Shown: positions 1 to 6,255 of the stretch, in pieces
Numbering within the stretch: the stretch's first letter is position 1
Layout of the letters: the number at the start of each line of letters is the position of its first letter
Assembly: GCA_964391765.1 (NCBI GenBank)
Contig: CAYMNG010000083.1
Span: 1-10,914, forward strand
Source of the DNA: UBA10649 sp964391765
Lineage (GTDB): Bacteria > Actinomycetota > Actinomycetes > S36-B12
Length of the DNA stretch: 10,914 nucleotides
Direction of reading: 5' to 3'
The notes under the pieces: model-generated
Told to the model about the DNA's origin: nothing
The model's database searches: none
The model's input: only the letters and a program-made list of their open reading frames with translations
Position numbers and translations under genes: made by a program

Positions 1-267
1 AACATCAACCTCACCGACAGGGAGACCTGCTACAAGGTCTTCCGACGGGAGGTGATCGTCTCGCTCGACCTGCGCGAGGACCGGTTCGGGTTCGAGCCCG
101 AGGTCACCGCGAAGGTCGCCGCCCGCGGGCTGCGCGTCTACGAGGTCGGCATCTCCTACTCCGGCCGGACGTACGGCGAGGGGAAGAAGATCAACTGGAA
201 GGACGGGGTCCGGGCGGTCTACGTCATCGGCAAGTACGCGGTCCGCACCCGGGTCGAGGGTCGGTAG
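1..267 (+). CDS. GT2-family glycosyltransferase, C-terminal fragment (DPM-synthase-like)
   Basis: The reading frame is open from base 1 and ends with TAG at 265-267, giving the last 88 residues of a protein whose start lies left of the window. The visible part carries the usual C-terminal blocks of GT2 enzymes related to dolichyl/polyprenyl-phosphate mannose synthase: a DRETCYKVFRREV block, FGFEPEVTAKVAARG, then a basic YGEGKKINWKDG block before a hydrophobic stretch (VRAVYVIGKYA). Enzymes of this group move a hexose from a nucleotide sugar to a polyprenyl phosphate or a glycan at the cytoplasmic membrane face. The nucleotide-sugar-binding DxD region is outside the window, so donor and acceptor cannot be read. 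It ends two bases before the GTG of the next gene, which suggests an operon in which it supplies a lipid-linked sugar to that membrane protein; this is inference. The family call is firm, the exact substrate unknown. Confidence 0.85.
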   Translation, partial: NINLTDRETCYKVFRREVIVSLDLREDRFGFEPEVTAKVAARGLRVYEVGISYSGRTYGEGKKINWKDGVRAVYVIGKYAVRTRVEGR

Positions 268-269
268 TC

Positions 270-2081
270 GTGCCGGCCGCCTACGTCCTGGCGACCCAGG
301 CGCTGGCCGTCGGCTGGTTCTGCCTGGTCGGATCCTGGGCCGGTGCGCTGGCCCGCCCGCACGTCGGCCCCCTCGCCGCCGGCCGGGTCGCGCTGTGGAC
401 CGGACTGCTCGTCGCCGCCCTCGCGGTCCTGGTCACCGGACTGTTCACCGCGCTACGCGGCCCGGTCGCGGTCCTCGCCCTGGCCGTCGTCACCGCCGGC
501 TGCGCGCTCGCCTGGCTGCTCGTACGCCGCCGCCGGGCTCGCGTCGACGACCCACCCGCGGATCGCGCGCCGGCGATCACCCGCGCGTGGTGGGTCGCGG
601 TCCCGATCGGTGCGCTCGTCCTCGTCTCGGCCGTCGTCGCCCACCTGGCCTTCGGCCCGGTCGGCAACTACGACACCGGCCTGTACCACCTCGGCGTCAT
701 CGGGTACGCGCAGGACTACCCGACGATCCACGGGCTGGCGAACCTGCACTCCCGGTTCGGCACGAACGTCAGCGCGTTCTCCCTGGCGGCGTTCGGGGCG
801 AACACCGGCTGGGGACCGGACGCGTACCGGCTCGTCGTCGGCCTGTTCGTGCTCGTGCTGTCCACCGACCTGGCCCTGCGCCTGCTCGACGGCCGCCCGG
901 GGACCTGGCGACGGCCGGGCACCTACGTGCTGCTGCTCGGCCTGGCCGCCGCGTTCCCGGCCCTGCTCGGCCTCGCGCCCGCGGCGATCACCAGCCCGTC
1001 GCCGGACGCCCTCGCCCTCGTCCCGACGCTGGCCGCCGGCGCCTACCTCGCCGACGCCCTGGTGACCCGCGACCGGACCTGGACCGCCCTCGCCCTCGTC
1101 ACCGCCGCACTCGCGGCGAGCGTGCGGACCCAACTGTGGGTCGCCTTCGCGGTGACCGTCGCCGTCCTGGTGGCCGACCGGTTGCGCCGCCGGGGCGAGC
1201 GCCCCGGCCCGCGTGCCCTGCCGACCGTCGGCGCGGTCCTCGCGGGGCTGACGATCGTCGTCATGCTCGTCCGCGACACGCTGCTCAGCGGCTGGCTGCT
1301 CTTCCCGGCGACGTACCTGCCGATGCCGGTCCCGTGGCGGGTCCCGCGGGCGGGCGCGGAGTCGACCCGCGACTGGATCATGTCCTGGGCCCGGGACGCC
1401 GCGGCCGGACCGGACCAGACGCTGACCTCGTGGTACTGGCTGGGGTCCTGGGCCCGGTCGACGGCGGCCGACTGGTCGGTTGCGACCGCCGTGGGCCTGC
1501 TCGCCCTGGCCCTCCTCGCGTACCTGGCCACGCGCCCGCGACCGGGTCGTCGAGCCGGTGGGCGAGCCGATCGCCGAACGGGCCGCCGGTGGCCGATCGT
1601 CGCCGCCGCGGTGGCTCCGTCGGCGCTGGCCGTGGTCGCGTGGTTCGCCACCGCCCCGGACCCCCGGTTCGCGTGGGGATCGATCCTCCTCCTCGGTGCC
1701 CTCCCGGCCGCGTTCGCGCTCGCGCACCTGCGCGCGCGCGCGACGGTCGGCGTCGTCGCGTCCGGGCTGCTGGTGGTCGCACTGGTCCCCGGGACCCTCG
1801 CGACGGCCGCGGCGGTCTCCGGCGATCCGGGTGGGGAGGCCGGTTCGCAGGTGCGCACCTACTCCTTCGGCCCGCTGACGACGGTCGCCGCGGTCGCCGC
1901 CGTGCCGATCCCGGTGACCGAGCCGTTCACCGTCGCCGACGGCCGCACGGTCGTGGTCCCGGTCGAGTCCGAGCGGTGCTGGGCAGTCTTCCCGGCCTGC
2001 ACGCCGTACCGGGATCCGACGCTGCGGTTCCTCGGCCCGAGCGTCGCCGACGGGTTCGCCGGCGGCGGGTCCGGGAACTGA
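270..2081 (+). CDS. Polytopic membrane protein of polysaccharide locus (LIC_10190-like, possibly GT-C type)
   Basis: This 603-residue protein starts at a GTG two bases after the stop of the upstream glycosyltransferase gene and has about a dozen hydrophobic segments across residues 1-515, followed by an approximately 90-residue, probably extracytoplasmic tail. Motifs seen are NYDTGLYH (133-140), GLANLHSRFGTN (155-166), SPSPDALAL (242-250), VRDTLLSGWLLFP (334-346), PDPRF (463-467), and a tail motif with two cysteines, CWAVFPACTPY (570-580). I recall this order of motifs from the LIC_10190 family of membrane proteins found in O-antigen and exopolysaccharide clusters; that match is from memory and should be tested. 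The architecture (many helices with an acidic residue in the first large outer loop, Asp135) resembles GT-C glycosyltransferases that use polyprenyl-phosphate sugars, fitting the DPM-like neighbour, but no enzymatic activity is shown. A Wzy-like polymerase is an alternative. Confidence 0.75.
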   Translation: MPAAYVLATQALAVGWFCLVGSWAGALARPHVGPLAAGRVALWTGLLVAALAVLVTGLFTALRGPVAVLALAVVTAGCALAWLLVRRRRARVDDPPADRAPAITRAWWVAVPIGALVLVSAVVAHLAFGPVGNYDTGLYHLGVIGYAQDYPTIHGLANLHSRFGTNVSAFSLAAFGANTGWGPDAYRLVVGLFVLVLSTDLALRLLDGRPGTWRRPGTYVLLLGLAAAFPALLGLAPAAITSPSPDALALVPTLAAGAYLADALVTRDRTWTALALVTAALAASVRTQLWVAFAVTVAVLVADRLRRRGERPGPRALPTVGAVLAGLTIVVMLVRDTLLSGWLLFPATYLPMPVPWRVPRAGAESTRDWIMSWARDAAAGPDQTLTSWYWLGSWARSTAADWSVATAVGLLALALLAYLATRPRPGRRAGGRADRRTGRRWPIVAAAVAPSALAVVAWFATAPDPRFAWGSILLLGALPAAFALAHLRARATVGVVASGLLVVALVPGTLATAAAVSGDPGGEAGSQVRTYSFGPLTTVAAVAAVPIPVTEPFTVADGRTVVVPVESERCWAVFPACTPYRDPTLRFLGPSVADGFAGGGSGN

Positions 2082-2088
2082 CCGGGTC

Positions 2089-3609
2089 TCAGTACGCGCC
2101 GTCGCCGACGAGGATCGCCTTGACGGTCTTCGCGACGATGACCAGGTCCAGCGCCGGCGACCAGTTCTCGACGTAGTCCAGGTCCAGGCGCATGCGCTCC
2201 TCCCAGTCCACGGTCTTGCGACCGGAGACCTGCCACAGGCCGGTCAGGCCGGGCTTGGTGAGGTGCCGGCGATGGTCGACGTCGCCGAGCAGCGCCATCT
2301 CCTCGACCAGGACCGGCCGCGGCCCGACCAGGGACATCGATCCGCCGATGACGTTGAACACCTGCGGCATCTCGTCGATGCTCCAGCGGCGAAGGATCCG
2401 GCCGAACGGCGTGATCCGCGGGTCCTGGCGGTAGCGCTCGGCGATGAACTCGTCCGGCTGCCCGATGACCTGCTCGCGCAGGCGGTCCGAACCCAGGTAC
2501 ATCGTCCGGAACTTCGGGAAGTGGATGATCTGCCCGCCCCGGCCGACGCGCTGCTGCACGTACAGCGTCGGTCCGCGACTGCTCAGCTTCACCCCGATCG
2601 CCGCGACGACCATGAACGGGGCGAAGACCACCAGCAGCAGCACGCCGAAGACGATGTCCAGCATCCGCTTGATCGCTCGCTTCGGCCCGGTCAGGTGCGG
2701 TTCGTCCAGGTGCAGCAGTGGCAGGTCCGCGGCCATGCGCATCGTCACGCGCGGGCCGGCGAAGTCGCCGACGGCCGGCGCGACGAGCAGGTCGACCCGC
2801 GGTCCCTCCAGCCGCCAGGCCAGCCGCTGCACGACCTGGGGGCCCAGCGTCGGTGATCCGGCGACGGCGACGGTGTCCCCGTCGGACAACGAGATCCGCG
2901 CCATCACCTCGTCCAGCCAGGCGTCGAGGTCGTCCGCGGACACGTCGACGGCCGGTTCGTCGATCACGTCGACGACGGTGAAGCCGGCGACCGGATCACG
3001 GTCGAGCATGTCGACGATCTCCCCCCGCATCGGCTCGGCGCCGACGACGACCGTGCGGTGCAGGAAGTGCCCGTAGCGCCGCTCGTGCCGAAGCCACGCG
3101 CGCAGGCTCCACCGCACCGCGAGCAGCAGGAGCAGGCCGATCGAGAACGTGATCAGGACGAACCCGCGGGACAGGTCGATCTTCAGCGCGAACACCACGA
3201 TCGCGACCGCGCCGAACACGGTCGCGGTCGCCGAGACGACCCGCTTGAACTCCTCCGACCCGACCCCGAGGACCCGCGTGTCGTAGGCCCCGCGCAGCAC
3301 GAGCACGACCAGCCAGGACGCGACCACCACGACGACGAGGGACAGGTAGGTCGGGTCGTTGAGCTCGACGGAGTAGGGGATCGCCCAGCGCAGGATGAAC
3401 CCGACCGCACCGGCGACGAGGATCGCGACGAAGTCCAGGGCGACGGCCCGGATGGCGTAGACCCGCAGCGGGTCCCGACGCAGGTGCGGGCGGTCACGAT
3501 GGGAGTGCGCCTCCGCCCAGCCGATCCGGGCCGGCATCCGCAGTGGGATGGTGTGGTGCTCGGCGGCCGCGCCGGGGCCCGAAGCGTCCGCGCTCTCGTC
3601 CAGTGCCAC
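2089..3609 (-). CDS. Exopolysaccharide polyprenyl glycosylphosphotransferase (WbaP/CpsE/WcaJ type)
   Basis: This 506-residue enzyme would start lipid-linked glycan assembly by moving a sugar-1-phosphate from a nucleotide sugar to undecaprenyl (or decaprenyl) phosphate at the inner membrane face. The N-terminal half has about four to five membrane helices (roughly 51-75, 88-106, 126-143, 150-166), then a CoA-binding-like/nucleotide-fold region (about 180-300). The bacterial sugar transferase domain occupies about 311-500: a re-entrant hydrophobic helix (315-340), FPKFRTM (364-370), the catalytic Asp-Glu pair D412-E413 in SIDEMPQ, SLVGPRP (426-432), KPGLTGLWQVSGR (452-464), and the usual GAY terminus. 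The GTG start at 3609 is chosen because a GGGAGG ribosome binding site lies six bases upstream. Sugar specificity (galactose, glucose or another) cannot be told from these motifs. It is the last gene of the minus-strand block and its stop faces the convergent membrane protein gene across only seven bases. Confidence 0.95.
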   Translation of the reverse strand: MALDESADASGPGAAAEHHTIPLRMPARIGWAEAHSHRDRPHLRRDPLRVYAIRAVALDFVAILVAGAVGFILRWAIPYSVELNDPTYLSLVVVVVASWLVVLVLRGAYDTRVLGVGSEEFKRVVSATATVFGAVAIVVFALKIDLSRGFVLITFSIGLLLLLAVRWSLRAWLRHERRYGHFLHRTVVVGAEPMRGEIVDMLDRDPVAGFTVVDVIDEPAVDVSADDLDAWLDEVMARISLSDGDTVAVAGSPTLGPQVVQRLAWRLEGPRVDLLVAPAVGDFAGPRVTMRMAADLPLLHLDEPHLTGPKRAIKRMLDIVFGVLLLVVFAPFMVVAAIGVKLSSRGPTLYVQQRVGRGGQIIHFPKFRTMYLGSDRLREQVIGQPDEFIAERYRQDPRITPFGRILRRWSIDEMPQVFNVIGGSMSLVGPRPVLVEEMALLGDVDHRRHLTKPGLTGLWQVSGRKTVDWEERMRLDLDYVENWSPALDLVIVAKTVKAILVGDGAY

Positions 3610-3675
3610 GAACCACCTCCCGACCGCCCCGGGTGCGCCCGGCTCACGCTAGCAGCGCGCGCGCCCTTCGCCCGG
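3610..3675 (-). promoter_or_regulatory. Intergenic leader of the sugar transferase gene
   Basis: This 66-base gap separates the lipoprotein stop from the sugar transferase start. It holds a strong GGGAGG Shine-Dalgarno (3621 to 3616 on the minus strand), a small GC hairpin with CCGGG/CCCGG arms (3629-3642), a CG-alternating tract (about 3655-3664) and a TAGCGT hexamer (3651 to 3646, minus strand) that fits the loose actinobacterial TANNNT -10 pattern. No convincing -35 is placed correctly, so a separate promoter is only a possibility. The hairpin has no T-run and is a poor intrinsic terminator. Read-through from the upstream genes seems likely. Confidence 0.3.
3616..3621 (-). promoter_or_regulatory. 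Ribosome binding site of the sugar transferase gene
   Basis: The minus strand reads GGGAGG six bases before the GTG at 3609. The match to the anti-Shine-Dalgarno sequence fixes a GTG rather than an internal ATG as the start codon. Confidence 0.75.
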
Positions 3676-4965
3676 TTACTGCTGGTAGATCCGGATCGGG
3701 ACGGTCGTGAGCGTGATCGTCGCGCCGGCCGTCGTCTCCGTGCAGTTCGCCAGCGGGTCGCACACCAGTTGCGCGCCCGCGGGCGTCGTGTAGGGGACCT
3801 CGCCCTTCTGCGCCCAGGCCACGACCGACGTCTGTCCGGCCCGGTCGAACGTGCACACGACGGCGCCGCCGGTCTCGTCACAGCCTTCGAAGACGGTGCC
3901 GATCACCCAGTTCTCCAGCGCGAAGAACCCCTGCTCGGCGTCGGAACCGGGGTAGGCCTGGATCCCCAGCAGCGGGTACGGCTTCTGCGTCCAGATGTAC
4001 CAGTACGACCGCCCCACGCCGTAGCGCAGGTCGTCGATGTAGGTGCGCACGACCCAGCCGGCCGCGTCGATCCCGGTGATGTCGTGCTTGGGCAGCGCAC
4101 CGGGCCCGGCCAGGCCGTAGTTCACCTCGGTGTCCCACAGCGGCAGGTCCGCCGGCGCCCCGGCGGCCGTGATCGCCGCCTGCGCCGTCTTGATCAGCGC
4201 CCCGCGCGCCACCGGGTCGCCGTCGGCCTGCGGGTAGGTGTGGATCGCGATGACGTCGACCGGCCACCCCTTCGCCGCGAGTGCCTTGAGGTAGGCGGGG
4301 AAGAACTTGTCGAACGCGGCGGTCAGCCGCAGCGACGGCGAGGCGGACACCACGAGCGCGGTCGGGTCGATCTTCTTGATGATGTCGTACGCGCGCTTGG
4401 TGAGCTCGGCCATCTCCGCCGGAGTGCCGTTCCAGAAGTTCTTCAGGTTCGCCTCGTTCCAGATCTGGTACGAGGTGATTCGCCCCTTGTAGCGGGTCGC
4501 GACCTCCGTCACCCAGGCGTCCCACGCCGCGAGGTCCTTGGGCGCGCTGGCGGCCCCGGGCTGGGGGTAGTCGGTCTGGGTGATCTTCTTGGCGTTCCAG
4601 TCCGGGGTCGTGCCGAGCACCATGAGGACGTCCTTCATCCCCTTGGACTGCGCGTTCTCCAACGCCCCTTCCAGGTTGTCCCACTTGTAGACACCGGGCT
4701 TGAGCTCGATCTGCGACCACGCCGTGCCGTTGTCCCACAGGCGCAGCGCGCCGAACGGGGCCGACGGCCAGGCCCCGCCCTCGACTCCCTCGACGTGCAT
4801 GCCGACCAGGGACGGCTGCACGGCGTCGGCGGGGATCGCGCTGCCGGACGGGGCCGGGCCCCCGGTGCCCGACGGTGCTGGTGATCCGGTCGACGAGCAG
4901 GCGGCCAGCAGGGTCGCTGCTGCCGCCAGGGTCGCTACGACCAGGCCGCGGCGGTTCCGAACCAT
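3676..4965 (-). CDS. Glycosidase-like lipoprotein, clan GH-A (GH39/PslG-like)
   Basis: The frame could begin at 5034, but the start is set at the ATG at 4965 because it has a GGAAG site nine bases upstream and gives a clean lipoprotein signal: MVRNRRGL, a hydrophobic core, and lipobox LLAAC with Cys23. The mature protein (429 residues with signal) begins with a Ser/Gly/Pro-rich linker (24-45), so it should be tethered to the outer face of the membrane. A TIM-barrel glycosidase fold is indicated by GMHV (55-58), ALRLWDNG (73-80), SYQIWNEANL (165-174) with probable acid/base Glu171, and LPLWDTEVNYG (274-284) with probable nucleophile Glu280, the two-glutamate arrangement of retaining clan GH-A enzymes. 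A C-terminal beta domain (about 360-429) has Cys362/Cys371 and Cys402/Cys408, probably disulfides. It overlaps its upstream paralogue by 31 bp and precedes a sugar transferase, suggesting hydrolysis or remodelling of the polysaccharide made by this locus, as PslG does for Psl. The substrate is unknown. Confidence 0.87.
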   Translation of the reverse strand: MVRNRRGLVVATLAAAATLLAACSSTGSPAPSGTGGPAPSGSAIPADAVQPSLVGMHVEGVEGGAWPSAPFGALRLWDNGTAWSQIELKPGVYKWDNLEGALENAQSKGMKDVLMVLGTTPDWNAKKITQTDYPQPGAASAPKDLAAWDAWVTEVATRYKGRITSYQIWNEANLKNFWNGTPAEMAELTKRAYDIIKKIDPTALVVSASPSLRLTAAFDKFFPAYLKALAAKGWPVDVIAIHTYPQADGDPVARGALIKTAQAAITAAGAPADLPLWDTEVNYGLAGPGALPKHDITGIDAAGWVVRTYIDDLRYGVGRSYWYIWTQKPYPLLGIQAYPGSDAEQGFFALENWVIGTVFEGCDETGGAVVCTFDRAGQTSVVAWAQKGEVPYTTPAGAQLVCDPLANCTETTAGATITLTTVPIRIYQQ

Positions 4966-6179
4966 GTCGGCATACTTCCAATCGTCACTTGGTTTCCCGG
5001 GGTCGCCGGGACGCAGTTGGCGGTCGCGTCGCACGCGCGCACGACGTTCGCCGGCACGGTGAATGTACCCGAGCCCTTCGACGCCCAGGCGATCACCTGC
5101 GGGCTGGCGTAGTCACCGAGCTGGCAGGTGTTCACCGGCCCGGAGGTGCACGAGAAGTACGACCCGTTCAGCCAGGACTGCACGGTGTTGTACCCCAGCG
5201 CCCCGAAGGAACCGGCCGCCATCTGCACGCCGACCAGCGGCGAACTCGGCGTCTGGAAGTACCAGTACGCCCGATCGACGCCCAGGCGCAGGTCGTCGAG
5301 GTAGGTCTGGGCGACGTACGCGGCGGCGGTGGGCCCGTCGATCGTCGTGTGCGGCACGCTGCCCGGGCCGGCGATGCCGTAGTTGATCTCGGTGTCCCAC
5401 AACTGCTTGCTCGCCGGGACCTTCGCCTTGGCGAGGTCGGATCGGACCTGGCCGATGTAGGCGGCCCGATCGGCCGGCGTCCCCGTCCCCGACGGGTACA
5501 GGTGGACGGCGATCGCGTCGACCGGCCAACCGGCCTTCTTCAGTTCCTTCAGGTACTTGGGGAAGAACTTCTTGTACGCGCTCTGCAGCCGGACGGTCGT
5601 CGACGCGGCGACGATGGTGGCGGTCGGGTCGTTCTTGCGGATGATCTGCGCCGCGGCCTTGGTCAGGTCGGCCATCTGCTTGGGCGATCCCTGCCAGAAC
5701 GTGCTCAGGTTCGCCTCGTTCCAGATCTGGTAGGACTCGATCGAGTCGGCGTAGCGCGTCGTCACCGCCTCGACCCAGGCCTTCCACGCCTTCATGTTCG
5801 GCATCGACGCGGCGCCCTTGTTCGGGTAGGTGCCCTGCTTCTTGTTGCTGGCCGCCCAGGTCGGCGTCGACCCCAGGACGTACAGGATCTTCGCGTTCTG
5901 GCTGTTCGCGTTGGCGATCGCGGCGTCCAGCCCGTTCCACCAGTACTTCCCGCTGGCCTGTTCGACCTGGCCCCAGGCGACGCCGGAGTCCCACAGGCGC
6001 ACCGCGCCGTACGGCACGACCGGCGCGGCACCCTGCGCGATCGCCGGCACGTGCATGCCCAGCGCCGTGGGTGCCAGCGGGCCGCCGGTGCCGACCGGGG
6101 CCGCGGCCGCGGGTTGGGCCAGGACGAGGCCGGCGACGAGGGCGCAGGAGGTGGCGACAGCGGCCAGGGCACGACGCAT
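4935..6179 (-). CDS. Secreted glycosidase-like protein, clan GH-A (GH39/PslG-like)
   Basis: This 414-residue protein has a classical Sec signal peptide (MRRALAAVA, hydrophobic core 8-21, probable cleavage after the Ala run near residue 27, no lipobox), so it is probably released rather than anchored. It is collinear with the downstream lipoprotein: GMHV (41-44), AVRLWDSGVAW (59-69), SYQIWNEANL (149-158) with probable acid/base Glu155, QLWDTEINYG (259-268) with probable nucleophile Glu264, YLDDLRLGVDRAYWY (293-307), and a C-terminal beta domain with Cys344/Cys352 and Cys383/Cys389. The shared cysteine pattern shows a gene duplication within one family. The ATG at 6179 has a GAAGG site eight bases upstream. 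The stop lies 31 bases inside the lipoprotein gene. The likely role is cleavage of the glycan made by this locus; the linkage cut is unknown, and a carbohydrate-binding, non-catalytic role cannot be excluded. Confidence 0.87.
   Translation of the reverse strand: MRRALAAVATSCALVAGLVLAQPAAAAPVGTGGPLAPTALGMHVPAIAQGAAPVVPYGAVRLWDSGVAWGQVEQASGKYWWNGLDAAIANANSQNAKILYVLGSTPTWAASNKKQGTYPNKGAASMPNMKAWKAWVEAVTTRYADSIESYQIWNEANLSTFWQGSPKQMADLTKAAAQIIRKNDPTATIVAASTTVRLQSAYKKFFPKYLKELKKAGWPVDAIAVHLYPSGTGTPADRAAYIGQVRSDLAKAKVPASKQLWDTEINYGIAGPGSVPHTTIDGPTAAAYVAQTYLDDLRLGVDRAYWYFQTPSSPLVGVQMAAGSFGALGYNTVQSWLNGSYFSCTSGPVNTCQLGDYASPQVIAWASKGSGTFTVPANVVRACDATANCVPATPGNQVTIGSMPTWFGTAAAWS
4975..4979 (-). promoter_or_regulatory. 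Ribosome binding site inside the preceding gene
   Basis: The minus strand reads GGAAG nine bases before the ATG at 4965. It lies within the last codons of the upstream glycosidase-like gene. It decides the lipoprotein start: initiation at 5034 would place 23 charged residues before the signal peptide and spoil it. Confidence 0.65.
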
Positions 6180-6255
6180 GTGGGGAACCTTCCGTTCGGA
6201 TCCGTGACCTGACGACCCTAACCCACCCGCGGGCGCTGGCCGGTCACCGAACGGG
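6180..6255 (-). promoter_or_regulatory. Leader of the glycosidase pair with candidate -10 element
   Basis: This is the widest gap (76 bases) inside the minus-strand block and the best place for an internal promoter. On the minus strand TAGGGT (6220 to 6215) matches the TANNNT -10 pattern common in Actinomycetota and would put the transcript start about 28-30 bases before the ATG. No good -35 lies at 17-19 bases. A GAAGG ribosome binding site is at 6192 to 6188. An imperfect inverted repeat (listed separately) flanks the hexamer. The promoter is a hypothesis only. Confidence 0.35.
6192..6254. repeat. Imperfect inverted repeat between methyltransferase and glycosidase genes
   Basis: The right arm at 6242-6254 (GGTCACCGAACGG) is the reverse complement of the left arm at 6192-6209 apart from a five-base insertion in the left arm. 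Pairing gives 8 bp (CCGTTCGG with CCGAACGG), a five-base bulge, then 5 bp (TGACC with GGTCA). The loop is about 32 bases and holds the candidate -10 hexamer. One arm begins directly after the methyltransferase stop, the other touches the ribosome binding site of the glycosidase gene. No T-run follows, so a leader structure or a protein-binding site is likelier than an intrinsic terminator. Confidence 0.5.

Noticed and set aside
1729..1742. CG-alternating run in the membrane protein gene
   Set aside because: It encodes an ordinary Arg/Ala stretch (LRARAT) and is expected by chance in such GC-rich coding sequence.
395..2176. 593-residue open frame on the plus strand overlapping the membrane protein gene, and a 424-residue minus-strand frame at 453-1727
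   Set aside because: Both are Arg/Gly/Pro-rich with no motifs or hydrophobic pattern. They are the expected shadows of a GC-biased gene; the 270-2081 frame has coherent helices and family motifs.
3629..3642. CCGGG/CCCGG hairpin as an intrinsic terminator after the lipoprotein gene
   Set aside because: Only five pairs, no T-run, and it lies immediately before the strong ribosome binding site of the next gene, so termination is not supported.
3058..4884. 608-residue plus-strand open frame antisense to the sugar transferase and lipoprotein genes
   Set aside because: Its composition is Arg/Gly/Val/Asp-rich with low complexity, and it has no recognisable domain. The opposite strand carries clear enzyme motifs over the whole span.
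4966..5034. Start of the glycosidase lipoprotein at 5034 instead of 4965
   Set aside because: It would add a charged 23-residue leader before a textbook lipoprotein signal peptide and lengthen the overlap to 100 bp; ATG 4965 has a well-spaced GGAAG.
4875..6212. 445-residue plus-strand open frame antisense to the secreted glycosidase gene
   Set aside because: Low-complexity translation without motifs; explained by the codon bias of the minus-strand gene.
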